Shown: positions 28,494-38,130, counted from the first letter of the stretch. The stretch is DNA of 64,000 nucleotides from an uncultured Bacteroides sp. (GCF_937912035.1 NZ_CALDPF010000031.1:470142-534141), one strand, 5' to 3'. The notes: generated by a model not told the origin, from the sequence alone. Numbers and translations are program-made.

Positions 28494-30869
28494 ATGAAAA
28501 CAAACAAAATTCCAACTCTAATCATAGCATCCCTATCGATATTGTCTGGGGGGGCTACTACACAGGCCCAGTTGCCAAAGAAAGATATCTTTCTATCAGA
28601 GAAAGCAAGAAATGTCTTGGCCGGTAAGCAGATTATATACATCGAACGCGAGCAGTTTGCACCGGACCATCATAACACTGCAACGTTATTCCAGTATGGA
28701 GAAATCAATGAAAACAGTTTCGCTCCAGGAGGAGCCATGAGAATTTTTGACGTGGACAGCCGAAAATCTAGAACACTGATTGAAATAACAGACGGTGTTG
28801 TACGTGACCCGGAAATTTCTTTCGACGGGAAAAAGATTATATTCTCCATGAGAAAATCGAAGGAGGACTTCTATCACATCTACGAAATGAATGTAGACGG
28901 GACAGGACTGAAACAACTTACATATGCAGAAGGTGTATCGGACATAGACCCTCTATATCTGCCTGATGGTGGTATTGTATTTACTTCTACACGCCAGCCT
29001 AAATATTGTATGTGCAACAGACATATTATGGGAAACCTGTTCAGGATGAACGGTGACGGTTCCAACATTACCCAGATTGGTGTAAGTACCCTCTTTGAAG
29101 GACATTCCTCGCTATTGAGTGATGGAAGAATATTATACGACCGCTGGGAGTATGTAGACAGGAACTTTGGAGATGCACAGGGGTTATGGACAGTTAATCC
29201 AGACGGGACAAAACATTCTATATATTACGGAAACAATACCGCCAGCCCGGGTGGTGTACTGGAAGGACGCCAAATACCAGGAACTGATCTGGTTGTATGT
29301 ACATTCAGTTCATGTCATGACAGACCTTGGGGAGCTATTGCTGTCATAGATAGAAAGAAAGGTGTAGACGGACGTGACGCCGTGGTTAAAATATGGCCTA
29401 AAGAGTGTATAAACATTGTAGGAAACGGTGACTTGGATTCATTTAAATGGATTAGCAATTTCTACGAGGATCCATTCCCTATAAATGAAGACTACTTCCT
29501 GACATCACGTACTATATGGTTCAAACGTGGTTCATGGAATATAGATGATTCAAAGCAGGGAATATATCTGCTGGGAATGGATGGTACAGAGGAACTGCTG
29601 ATAGAAGGCGACAAGAGCCTGTATGACCCACAGATAATCCAGCCTAAGGAAAAGCCGTTGATACTCCCTTCTATGAGAAACTTCAAAGACAAGACAGGAC
29701 GCTTCTATGTGGAAAATGTATATGAAGGTACTCACATGGAAGGAGTTAAAAAAGGAGAAGCCAAATGGCTGCGTGTCGTTGAATCACCGGAGAAAAGGAC
29801 ATGGACAAAACAGGGCTGGTTCGGGCAAGGAGAACAGGCTCCTGGCATGAATTGGCACAGTTTCGAAAACAAACAAATCCTGGGGGAAGTGCCTATTGAG
29901 GAGGATGGTTCTGCCAGCTTTATTGTACCTGCCGGAAAGCATGTCTATTTCCAGGTTCTTGACAAGGACAAGAAAATGATTCAATCAATGCGAAGCGGGG
30001 TATCACTTATGCCGGGAGAGATAAACGGTTGTGTGGGCTGTCACGAAGACCGCTTAAGTATTCCTGCACCAATGCCTAAACGTCCGATAGCATTGAGCAA
30101 AAAACCTTCAGAACTGTCCAAATGGATGGGAAAGGAACCGTTCAAGTTCTCTTTCATGGAGCACGTACAACCGATACTTGACAAGCATTGTGTAAGTTGC
30201 CACGACTTCGACAACAATGACCGTAAAAAACTTGTCCTGGCTAAAGACATGAACCCATTCTTCAATGCCGCATACGTTAATCTGTATGTAAACAAGATTG
30301 TCAGCCTTGTGGGAGGAGGTCCTGCTGATATACAGCAAGCATATTCCTGGGGTAGCCATGCAAGCAAGCTGACAAAGATTATAGACAACGGGCATAAAGG
30401 CGTGAAGCTGAGTCCTAAGGAAAAAGAGACTTTATATACATGGATGGATCTGAATGGTGTTTATTATCCTGTATATGAATCTGCTTTCGACGATGCCCTT
30501 GCAGGCAGATGTCCGCTTACCAATCAGGAAGTAAACCAGCTTGCGGAACTTACAGGCATAAGCTTGTGGAATCTTAACAATTTCTCAAGAAACATGCAGG
30601 CACAGATTGCTTTCGACCGTCCTGAACTGAGCCCTATTCTTGACGGAATACGGAAAGACAAGGAAAAGTACAAAAAAGCACTGGCTATAATCAAGGAAGG
30701 AAAGAAGCGCCTTAAAGCCACTCCTCGCGGAGACATTGAGAGCAAGATTGTTCCGTGCGAAAGACATAAGGCAATGCTCAGAAAATATGCCGACAAGCTA
30801 GAGAAGAATGAAGAGGTAAACTCCTGCATCAATGAGGGCAAGAAAATATATGACAAAGACCAAATGTAA
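28494..30869 (+). CDS. HzsA-like secreted di-heme cytochrome c (paralogue 2)
   Basis: 791 residues with signal peptide (cut near ATTQAQ). Same layout as the product of 19487-21847: TolB/WD-like propeller with HzsA-type middle domain, then CVGCH at 513-517 and CVSCH at 566-570, the latter in HVQPILDKHCVSCHDF. A conserved C-terminal stretch includes GGGPADIQQAYSWGSHASKLTKII and YTWMDLNGVYYPVYESA. Codon use is more GC-rich than in paralogue 1. First gene of an operon with a MauG-type di-heme protein, a PQQ-like propeller and fused System II cytochrome c assembly, which supports a real heme protein in the periplasm. The substrate is unknown; hydrazine chemistry should not be assumed. Confidence 0.82.
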   Translation: MKTNKIPTLIIASLSILSGGATTQAQLPKKDIFLSEKARNVLAGKQIIYIEREQFAPDHHNTATLFQYGEINENSFAPGGAMRIFDVDSRKSRTLIEITDGVVRDPEISFDGKKIIFSMRKSKEDFYHIYEMNVDGTGLKQLTYAEGVSDIDPLYLPDGGIVFTSTRQPKYCMCNRHIMGNLFRMNGDGSNITQIGVSTLFEGHSSLLSDGRILYDRWEYVDRNFGDAQGLWTVNPDGTKHSIYYGNNTASPGGVLEGRQIPGTDLVVCTFSSCHDRPWGAIAVIDRKKGVDGRDAVVKIWPKECINIVGNGDLDSFKWISNFYEDPFPINEDYFLTSRTIWFKRGSWNIDDSKQGIYLLGMDGTEELLIEGDKSLYDPQIIQPKEKPLILPSMRNFKDKTGRFYVENVYEGTHMEGVKKGEAKWLRVVESPEKRTWTKQGWFGQGEQAPGMNWHSFENKQILGEVPIEEDGSASFIVPAGKHVYFQVLDKDKKMIQSMRSGVSLMPGEINGCVGCHEDRLSIPAPMPKRPIALSKKPSELSKWMGKEPFKFSFMEHVQPILDKHCVSCHDFDNNDRKKLVLAKDMNPFFNAAYVNLYVNKIVSLVGGGPADIQQAYSWGSHASKLTKIIDNGHKGVKLSPKEKETLYTWMDLNGVYYPVYESAFDDALAGRCPLTNQEVNQLAELTGISLWNLNNFSRNMQAQIAFDRPELSPILDGIRKDKEKYKKALAIIKEGKKRLKATPRGDIESKIVPCERHKAMLRKYADKLEKNEEVNSCINEGKKIYDKDQM

Positions 30870-30880
30870 TATAAATCAAT

Positions 30881-32668
30881 ATGAACAAGGTATTATATTC
30901 CAGCATATTCTCCGTAGTCCTAGCTTCAGGACTATGGAGCTTTACAGAGAAAGGGAACGGTCTGGAAGACGTAAGACCGCTATATATGAATGATGTCACA
31001 CTGTTCAAGAACAATATCCTATCTTCAGAAAAGGGTACATCAAGTATATGCATATATTCTATCGACGGGAAAGAACGTATCAGACAGTGGAAGACAAATG
31101 AGCCACCTACAGGAGTAACGACTGACGGTAAAACCATCTATGCTACAACTGGTGGGGCAAGAGGAGGTGTAGTGATAATAAACCCGGAAGAAAATGATTC
31201 TGGTATATTCATCCCTACAGGACGAGGAGCATGCTCACCTGTATTAAGCAAGGACAAAAGCAAACTATACATCTGCAACCAGTTTCAGACTACAATATCT
31301 GAAATCAATCTTTCTACAGGTAAAGTAACAAGAGAAGTCAAAGTACTGAGAGAACCTAAAAGTGCAATAATAACAGAAGACGGAAAATTTCTTCTGGTAG
31401 CTAATTTCTTGCCTACCGGAAGAGCAAACCAGGATTATATTTCGGCCGCAGTGTCTGTCATTTCATTAGACAACTTTGAAAAGGTAAAAGATATACAGCT
31501 TGCAACAGGCAGTAATGCTATTAGAGGTATTGCTACGAGTAAAGACAACAAATATGCATTCGTAACCCATAATCTTGGAAGATTTCAGGTTCCAACAAGC
31601 CAGTTGCAACAGGGATGGATGAACACAAGTGCAATGAGCGTAATAGACATTCAGAAAATGGAATATGGTGGTTCTATTCTGTTGGATGAACCGGATAGAG
31701 GTGCCGCCGGAATATGGGGTATTGAGTGTACACCGGACAATATCGTAATAACACATAGTGGTACTCACGAAATAAGTATAATAGATTATAAGGCATTCGT
31801 AAAGAGATATGAAGAAGTGTCAGATAAGAGTACTTTATCATATGACCTAAGATTCCTTGTAGGTTTGCGTCAGAGGATTCATCTTATAGGAAACGGACCT
31901 AGAAACTTTCTAATGAAAGAAGGGTATGCATATATTCCAACCTATTTTTCAGACACTCTGAACATAGTTAATATAGGTACTCCTACTGAAATTACAACTG
32001 CTGCACTGGTAAACAACAGAACTGAAAGCAATATAGACAAAGGTGAGAAATATTTCAACGATGCAACATACTGCTTCCAGAATTGGCAAAGTTGTAACGG
32101 ATGCCACCCTGGTGAAGGCCGTACAGATGGACTTAATTGGGATAATCTGAATGATGGTATAGGCAATCCCAAAAACTGTAAAAGTATGTTATATGCCCAT
32201 AAAACAGCCCCAAGCATGATTTCCGGTATCAGAGAAAATGCAGAAATTGCTGTCAGAGCCGGATTTAAATATATACAGTTTCATGAGGTTCCGGAAGATA
32301 TTGCTACATGTGTAGATGAATATCTTAAAAGTCTGGAGCCAGTTCCCAGCCCTTATCTGATTAACGGAGAATTATCTGAGAAAGCCAGGAAAGGTAAAGA
32401 GGTATTTAAGAAATACAATTGCGATTACTGTCACAGTGGAGAATATTTCACTGACAAAAGCATGCACGTGATAGGCAAGGATGTTGAGTTTGAGAAAGGA
32501 TGGGATACTCCTACACTGAAGGAAGTATGGAGAACGGCTCCATATCTTTTCGACGGAAGGGCTGCAACTATGGAAGAAGTCTTCACTATACATAAACATG
32601 GGCTTGAGGGCAGTAAGATTTCAAAGAAAGAGATAGAAGAACTGGTAGAATATGTAAACTCTTTATAA
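30881..32668 (+). CDS. Beta-propeller fused to MauG/cytochrome c peroxidase-type di-heme domain
   Basis: 595 residues; N-terminal signal sequence. Residues about 40-375 are YVTN/YncE-type propeller repeats (PTGVTTDGKTIYATTGG, SPVLSKDKSKLYICNQFQTTISEINLSTG). Residues about 385-595 form a bacterial di-heme cytochrome c peroxidase/MauG-type domain with heme sites CNGCH (405-409) and CDYCH (514-518) and the usual GWDTPTLKEVWRTAPYLFDGRAATMEEV segment. Such domains use hydrogen peroxide, or oxidise protein or small-molecule substrates through a high-valent heme; MauG matures quinone cofactors. It starts 11 bp after the HzsA-like gene, so the two are co-expressed and may exchange electrons. Confidence 0.85.
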   Translation: MNKVLYSSIFSVVLASGLWSFTEKGNGLEDVRPLYMNDVTLFKNNILSSEKGTSSICIYSIDGKERIRQWKTNEPPTGVTTDGKTIYATTGGARGGVVIINPEENDSGIFIPTGRGACSPVLSKDKSKLYICNQFQTTISEINLSTGKVTREVKVLREPKSAIITEDGKFLLVANFLPTGRANQDYISAAVSVISLDNFEKVKDIQLATGSNAIRGIATSKDNKYAFVTHNLGRFQVPTSQLQQGWMNTSAMSVIDIQKMEYGGSILLDEPDRGAAGIWGIECTPDNIVITHSGTHEISIIDYKAFVKRYEEVSDKSTLSYDLRFLVGLRQRIHLIGNGPRNFLMKEGYAYIPTYFSDTLNIVNIGTPTEITTAALVNNRTESNIDKGEKYFNDATYCFQNWQSCNGCHPGEGRTDGLNWDNLNDGIGNPKNCKSMLYAHKTAPSMISGIRENAEIAVRAGFKYIQFHEVPEDIATCVDEYLKSLEPVPSPYLINGELSEKARKGKEVFKKYNCDYCHSGEYFTDKSMHVIGKDVEFEKGWDTPTLKEVWRTAPYLFDGRAATMEEVFTIHKHGLEGSKISKKEIEELVEYVNSL

Positions 32669-32679
32669 TATATATTACA

Positions 32680-33582
32680 ATGAAATACAAAGCAATACCA
32701 ATAGTAACATTGGCTCTGATGATATGCCTTATTCCTATCAGAGCACAAGATAAGCTATTATTGGCCGGTTCTTGCAATACGTCTATTATGATAGTAGACA
32801 AGACCAGCGGTTCAATAGAATGGCGACACACCATTGAGCCTTATGAGAAAGGTATAGAATGCAATAGTGTAGATATAACAGAAAAAGGGAATATACTATA
32901 TTCATATAAAAAAGGGGCAAAACTTATAAATATAAACCATGAGACCATATGGGACTATCATGCCCCTGCTGGATGTGAGATACATAGTGCATCTGTATTA
33001 CCGGATGGTGGATATCTATTGGCCATAAACGGAGTACCAACACGCATTGTTGAATTGGACAATGATGGAAAGGTAAGAGATTCCATAAATGTAAAAGAAG
33101 ACCTGGGCAACAATAATGTCCATATGCAATGCAGACAGATACGTAAGGCTAGCAACGGGAACTATCTGGTCACTGTTCTTGGGGGAAAAGAGCTTTACGA
33201 GATTGATTCTGAAGGTAACACTGTTAGAAAATATGGTATTGGAGGCGGTGCATTCTCTGTTATGGAAACAGACAATGGCGATCTTGTAATACCTTTAGGT
33301 GATTCACACTGCATACAGCAAATATGCAGAAAAACCGGAGAAGAGAAGCTCCTTATAGGAAGAAAAGACCTTATGGGGTGCGTTTTACAGTTTGCTGGAG
33401 AAATAAGCAGGCTGGGAAATGGTCACCTGATAATAGCCAACTGGTCCGGACACGGTACTGATGACAATTCACCTCAAGTAATTGAATTTGACCTTTGTGG
33501 GAATGTATACTGGACTCTAAAAGGAGAAGAATATGGAAACATTTCCACATGTCGTCCACTTTATAAAAACATTTTAAGATGA
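32680..33582 (+). CDS. PQQ-like / arylsulfotransferase-type beta-propeller protein
   Basis: 300 residues with signal peptide ending IPIRAQD. Repeats of about 45 residues (IMIVDKTSGSIEWRHTI, LININHETIWDYHAPAG, SASVLPDGGYLLAINGVP, QIRKASNGNYLVTVLGG) indicate a single beta-propeller of the PQQ-like type. No CxxCH and no recognisable catalytic motif, so it could be a structural or substrate-binding partner. Its stop overlaps the next start by 4 bases (ATGA, 33579-33582), implying translational coupling to the cytochrome assembly gene. Function unknown. Confidence 0.7.
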   Translation: MKYKAIPIVTLALMICLIPIRAQDKLLLAGSCNTSIMIVDKTSGSIEWRHTIEPYEKGIECNSVDITEKGNILYSYKKGAKLININHETIWDYHAPAGCEIHSASVLPDGGYLLAINGVPTRIVELDNDGKVRDSINVKEDLGNNNVHMQCRQIRKASNGNYLVTVLGGKELYEIDSEGNTVRKYGIGGGAFSVMETDNGDLVIPLGDSHCIQQICRKTGEEKLLIGRKDLMGCVLQFAGEISRLGNGHLIIANWSGHGTDDNSPQVIEFDLCGNVYWTLKGEEYGNISTCRPLYKNILR

Positions 33583-35906
33583 AACAGGAAATCTTTAAAA
33601 CAACAATATCTTTCCTAAGTTCATACAAGATTACCATTGCACTTATGATTGTTTATGGTATTTTGTTGGGGACAGCCACTTTCATTGAGAAATACTATGG
33701 TGTTGACATGGCAAAAAGTATCTATTACAGTCCTTTAATAGGTATAATATGGTTATTGATGATTGTAAACTGGATATTACTTATTATCAGAAACCATACA
33801 TCTGTAAAAAGAAAATTCGGATACTATATGCTGCATGCATCATTTGTTTTCATATTAAGTGGTGCTATGTTCAGTCATTTCAAAGGTGTTGAAGGCTTGC
33901 TTCATGTAAGGGAAGGAGAACAGACAAACGAAATTATAACAAATCGGAATACAAAGATAAAGCTTCCTTTCCAGGTCTATCTGAACGACTTCCAGCTGGT
34001 GCGCTATCCTGGTTCGAACAGTCCACGCTCGTACAAGAGTATAGTTACCATATACGAGAAGAATTCGAATTCAAAAATGGAAGTGTATATGAACAAAGTT
34101 ATATCTGTACAAGGTTACAGATTGTTCCAGACTGCATATGACGAGGATGAAGCAGGAACAATTCTTACCGTAAGTTATGACCCTATAGGTATGACTATAA
34201 CATACATAGGCTATACAATACTACTACTTGGAATAATATTAATTCCTTTTCAAAGAGAGTCCAGGCTTCGTATTCTTTTGGGAAAGCTTAAGTTAATAAG
34301 TCTACTTCTGTTATTTCCCTTTTGCAGCATAGAGGCTCATTCATCCTGGAAAGACATACAGATTCAGAACCCAAACGGAAGAATAGAGCCTATGGACACT
34401 TACTGCAGGGCTCTCACAAGAAAGATACACCACAGCGAAAAAGTAAATAGTACGGAGGCTACAGAGTTTATCCTAGGGCTTATGGGCAACCCGGGATACT
34501 GGAACGACCAACCTATAATCTATCAGAGCAACAAGGAAATACAAAAAGATCTGGGCAAGGAAGGTAATTTCTTATGCTTTAATGATCTGTTCGACTCTGA
34601 TGGCAACTATATCCTGAAAGATGAGATAACTAAGATATACAACACTCCTGTCAAACTACATGACAAAAGGCAGAAGGATTTGCTTAAGCTTGACGAGAAG
34701 CTCAATATTATGCTTTCAATAGAACAGGGACAGATGCTTCAGATATTTCCATTGCCTGGAGATGAACGGGAAAGATGGTTTTCTCCTGGTGATGACCTGT
34801 CGGCATTTTCTGGGGATGATTCCATGTTCGTAAGTCATATCATGCCATGGTACTTTACTGAACCAAGCCAGGAGATAGTAGACATGATATCAAAATACCA
34901 GAAAAAAAAGACAAATACAACACTACTTTCGGAAGCTCAAGTAAGTCTGGAAATTATATACAATAAGATAAGACCATTTTTTTATACTGCCATAATAAAT
35001 CTGTCATGCGGTTTACTGCTTCTTCTATCAATATTCATAAAGCTAATACATAATAAGTCTTCATTAATCAGGACTGGATGCAGAATCTTTACCTATATAA
35101 TAATCCTTTCTTTTATTATTCACACTTCAGGACTAATTATACGATGGTATATCAGCGGACAAGCCCCATGGAGCAATGCATATGAGTCGATGGTATATGC
35201 AGCATGGTGTACTTTGGGCGGAAGCATAATCTTCATGAAGCGCTCTCCTATCACACTGGCATTGGGTGCATTCTTCTCAGGAATAATTCTGCTGGTAAGT
35301 AACATGAACTGGATGGATCCTGTCATAACGCCTCTGGTTCCTGTTCTGCAATCATACTGGCTGATGATCCATGTGGCAGTTATAATGAGCGGATATGGTT
35401 TCCTGGCCATAGGTTTTCTCTTAGGACTTACAAACCTTGCCATAATGATTATTCCACGATACTCGGACATTATAGACAGACAATTAAAGGAAATCTCAAT
35501 AATAAACGAGATATCCCTGATTTTAGGGCTGTGTCTTATGACAGCAGGAACATTCCTGGGAGCTATTTGGGCCAATGAAGCATGGGGCAGATATTGGGGT
35601 TGGGATCCAAAGGAAACTTGGGCACTAATAACAATCCTGATATATGTAGTGATAACGCACGCACGATTTATACCTAAACTGAATAACCCTTTCGCTCTCA
35701 GCGCGATGTCAGTATTTGGTTTTAGTACTGTATTGATGACATATCTGGGAGTTAACTATTTCTTAAGCGGAATGCACTCATACGGTAGTGGTAATGCTCC
35801 TTTCGAAATATATTTCTTTATTATCGTCTATATTATGCTATCAATTGTTTCTGTCCTAGCCTATCATTCATATAAAAGAAGATTAGTATTTAACTACAAG
35901 AAATAG
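33579..35906 (+). CDS. Fused ResB-CcsA System II cytochrome c assembly protein
   Basis: 775-residue inner-membrane protein that exports heme and attaches it to CxxCH sites. The N-terminal half is ResB/CcsB-like: transmembrane segments near 14-34, 46-66, 85-105 and 205-225 around a soluble periplasmic region, with more periplasmic sequence to about 460. The C-terminal half (about 465-770) is CcsA-like, with about eight transmembrane segments and the heme-handling WWD motif WGRYWGWDPKETW at about residues 670-682, flanked by conserved His. Bacteroidales usually carry such genes next to nitrite reductase; here it is in one operon with the four other genes of this unit, so it probably serves the two di-heme proteins. 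Confidence 0.92.
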   Translation: MKQEIFKTTISFLSSYKITIALMIVYGILLGTATFIEKYYGVDMAKSIYYSPLIGIIWLLMIVNWILLIIRNHTSVKRKFGYYMLHASFVFILSGAMFSHFKGVEGLLHVREGEQTNEIITNRNTKIKLPFQVYLNDFQLVRYPGSNSPRSYKSIVTIYEKNSNSKMEVYMNKVISVQGYRLFQTAYDEDEAGTILTVSYDPIGMTITYIGYTILLLGIILIPFQRESRLRILLGKLKLISLLLLFPFCSIEAHSSWKDIQIQNPNGRIEPMDTYCRALTRKIHHSEKVNSTEATEFILGLMGNPGYWNDQPIIYQSNKEIQKDLGKEGNFLCFNDLFDSDGNYILKDEITKIYNTPVKLHDKRQKDLLKLDEKLNIMLSIEQGQMLQIFPLPGDERERWFSPGDDLSAFSGDDSMFVSHIMPWYFTEPSQEIVDMISKYQKKKTNTTLLSEAQVSLEIIYNKIRPFFYTAIINLSCGLLLLLSIFIKLIHNKSSLIRTGCRIFTYIIILSFIIHTSGLIIRWYISGQAPWSNAYESMVYAAWCTLGGSIIFMKRSPITLALGAFFSGIILLVSNMNWMDPVITPLVPVLQSYWLMIHVAVIMSGYGFLAIGFLLGLTNLAIMIIPRYSDIIDRQLKEISIINEISLILGLCLMTAGTFLGAIWANEAWGRYWGWDPKETWALITILIYVVITHARFIPKLNNPFALSAMSVFGFSTVLMTYLGVNYFLSGMHSYGSGNAPFEIYFFIIVYIMLSIVSVLAYHSYKRRLVFNYKK

Positions 35907-35915
35907 AATAAATAT

Positions 35916-36698
35916 ATGATGACCTTTAAAAATAATATTATAGACACAAGTAACGGTAATTATACAAATATAATAGCCGGTCCGTGCAGTGCAGAAAACA
36001 GAGATCAGTTATTCAACACTGCAGAAGCATTGAAAAACATAGGTATCTGCAAAATAAGAGCAGGTCTATGGAAGCCTCGCTCAAGATTTGGAACATTTGA
36101 AGGAGTAGGATGCATAGGATTGCCATGGCTTAAAGAAATTCAATCCGGACTTGGAATGAAAGTCATGACTGAAGTAGCTTTGCCTTCTCATGTAGAAATG
36201 GCACTTAAATACGATATAGATATGCTATGGATAGGTGCCCGTACTACAGTCAACCCTTTTATGGTGACAGAACTGGCAGGAGCCTTAAAAGGAACAAAAA
36301 TACCTGTCTATATAAAGAACCCCATGTGTCCGGATATTGAACTGTGGGCTGGATGCATAGAACGCATGATGCATGCAGATATCAAGAATCTGTTTCTGAT
36401 ACACAGAGGTTTCTGCCTATTGGACAATACTCCATACAGGAACTCACCTTTATGGGAATTGTCAGATAAAATCAGAGAAGAATTCCCTAATATCCCAATA
36501 TACTGCGATCCAAGTCATATGGCAGGAAACAAAGAACTGATCCATGGAATCTGTTTAAAAGCTATAGAAAAAAAATATGATGGTATATTCATTGAAAGTC
36601 ATATTTCACCAAAAGATGCACTTTCTGACGCACGACAACAAATCACACCAGCTGAACTGAAATTTCTTCTAGAAAATCTTGAAAACAATAATTTATAG
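35916..36698 (+). CDS. DAHP synthase, type I-beta, without chorismate mutase domain
   Basis: 260 residues. Condenses phosphoenolpyruvate and erythrose 4-phosphate to DAHP, the first step of the shikimate pathway, in the cytoplasm. Family motifs in order: IIAGPCSAE, CKIRAGLWKPRSRFGTFEGVG, KVMTEVALPSHVE, LWIGARTTVNPF, VYIKNPMCPDIELW, IHRGF, YCDPSHMAG and GIFIESH, ending near TPAEL. The usual Bacteroidales housekeeping enzyme continues into a chorismate mutase domain of about 90 residues; this one stops before it, so allosteric control may be missing. Starts 9 bp after the cytochrome assembly gene as the last gene of that operon. With the chorismatase-like gene at 27152-28273 it suggests dedicated supply of a chorismate-derived aromatic. 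Confidence 0.88.
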   Translation: MMTFKNNIIDTSNGNYTNIIAGPCSAENRDQLFNTAEALKNIGICKIRAGLWKPRSRFGTFEGVGCIGLPWLKEIQSGLGMKVMTEVALPSHVEMALKYDIDMLWIGARTTVNPFMVTELAGALKGTKIPVYIKNPMCPDIELWAGCIERMMHADIKNLFLIHRGFCLLDNTPYRNSPLWELSDKIREEFPNIPIYCDPSHMAGNKELIHGICLKAIEKKYDGIFIESHISPKDALSDARQQITPAELKFLLENLENNNL

Positions 36699-36750
36699 CC
36701 TAATTATCGGTTATAATATTATAAGACAAGATAAAGAATTCTATATGTAG

Positions 36751-36803
36751 AAAAGGCTCAACCCTATTACAAACTAAATAGGATTGAGCCTATATTATTT
36801 TAA
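36751..36803. terminator. Strong bidirectional terminator
   Basis: AGGCTCAACCCTATT (36754-36768) pairs with AATAGGATTGAGCCT (36777-36791) with one mismatch, followed by TATATTATTTTAATT on plus and by TTTT on minus. It ends the cytochrome/DAHP synthase operon. Confidence 0.85.
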
Positions 36804-36851
36804 TTGAGTAATAGATATATAATACAACTTCCAATTACAGAAACTAAAGAA

Positions 36852-36889
36852 TAAAAAGAGCAGTATCATCATACATGATGATACTGCTC
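36852..36889 (-). terminator. Terminator of the dehydrogenase operon
   Basis: A perfect 14-bp stem with a 4-base loop (36858-36871 with 36876-36889, arm GAGCAGTATCATCA), followed on the minus strand by TTTTTAT. It lies 39 bp after the alcohol dehydrogenase stop. Confidence 0.85.
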
Positions 36890-36928
36890 CTAATCATTAG
36901 AACAATTACAAATATAACAATTCTAATA

Positions 36929-38122
36929 CTACAAAGCAATCTTCAGGACTTCCATAATATCCTCACGGCTTACTGGTGGAATACATTTCAACATTCCGTC
37001 ATTTCCAAAGCTTACCTTTACAACTCCATCTACGATAAGTGGAAGATCTTCTTCTGAAATATTTACTTCACGTAGTGTCTGAGGAACATTTATACCACTC
37101 AAGAAATTCTTGAATTTTAATATACCTTCTTTAATCACCTCTTCTGAAGACTTTCCTTCAACATTTACCTGCATTACATTCTTGGCAAAACGATAATAAC
37201 GTTCAGGGCGGCGTGAATACATGTATTCCATCCAGGCAGGCATAAGAATAGCCAGAGATGCCCCATGCTGAACCCTGTGACGTGAAGTAAGAACATGACC
37301 TACCTGATGTATTGGCGTCCAGGCATCACCTGGCGATGCCCAGCCATTAATACCGCAAGTTGCCGCCCATTGCAAATGTGAACGTGCAGAGATGTCAGAT
37401 GGATTTTCAAGTACTTTACCTATATTATCTATGACTGTACGCATAACGCCTTCCTGGAAATAATGTTGAAGATCACTGTCCTCTTCTCCATTGATATATA
37501 TTTCCAATACATGTGATATAGTATCAGCTGCAGCGCATGCAGTCTGGAAAGGAGGTAAAGTAAGAGTCAATTCAGGATCAATTATAGAAGTTTTAGGGTA
37601 TAGGCATGTACTCCATATATATGATTTCTCCTTCAATTCGGAGTTGCTTACTACTGCACAATTATTCATTTCACTTCCTGTAGCAGGCAAGGTAGGAATC
37701 ATCATTGTAGGCAATGATTCTGTAGGCGGGACAGCATCAACATGGTCATGGCGGCTAAAGACCATATTCCATAGATCACCTTTATAGTAAACACCGGCTG
37801 CTATTGCTTTAGCAGCATCCATAGCACTACCACCACCAACACCAATAACTAGATCAATATTATTGGATTTACAAAATTCAGCTCCTTTTGCAATTGTCTG
37901 AATTTCCGGATTTGGTTCTGCTTCATAAAACGAGAAGACTTTCAAACCTGATTCTTTAAGCAAAGACTCAATTTTACAGATAAGCGGTTCCAGAAAGTTC
38001 AAATCCTTATAAGAAACAATACAAACTTTATTACCTAGCTTTTTAGCTTCTTCACCTATTTTCTTAAGTTCACCTGCACCGAACAATATTCTTACAGGAT
38101 TATAATATTCAAAACTGTTCAT
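36929..38122 (-). CDS. Iron-containing alcohol dehydrogenase (BDH/YqhD type)
   Basis: 397 residues. NAD(P)-dependent interconversion of an alcohol and an aldehyde or ketone with a bound divalent metal. The nucleotide-binding motif GVGGGSAMDAAK is at about 93-104. The metal ligands are visible as Asp and His in AAADTISHVLE, His in IHQVGHVL and His in HRVQHGASLA. Last gene of an operon with a DERA-like aldolase and an FGGY kinase; starts 8 bp after the kinase stop. If the aldolase releases acetaldehyde, this enzyme could reduce it to ethanol; alternatively it may oxidise the incoming polyol. Confidence 0.9.
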   Translation of the reverse strand: MNSFEYYNPVRILFGAGELKKIGEEAKKLGNKVCIVSYKDLNFLEPLICKIESLLKESGLKVFSFYEAEPNPEIQTIAKGAEFCKSNNIDLVIGVGGGSAMDAAKAIAAGVYYKGDLWNMVFSRHDHVDAVPPTESLPTMMIPTLPATGSEMNNCAVVSNSELKEKSYIWSTCLYPKTSIIDPELTLTLPPFQTACAAADTISHVLEIYINGEEDSDLQHYFQEGVMRTVIDNIGKVLENPSDISARSHLQWAATCGINGWASPGDAWTPIHQVGHVLTSRHRVQHGASLAILMPAWMEYMYSRRPERYYRFAKNVMQVNVEGKSSEEVIKEGILKFKNFLSGINVPQTLREVNISEEDLPLIVDGVVKVSFGNDGMLKCIPPVSREDIMEVLKIAL

Positions 38123-38130
38123 AACATTAA

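Noticed and set aside
19487..30869. Hydrazine synthase (anammox chemistry) as the function of the HzsA-like proteins
   Set aside because: Only the propeller/HzsA-like middle region and two heme sites are shared; the beta/gamma partners and anammox context are missing, and such domains occur widely in other bacteria.
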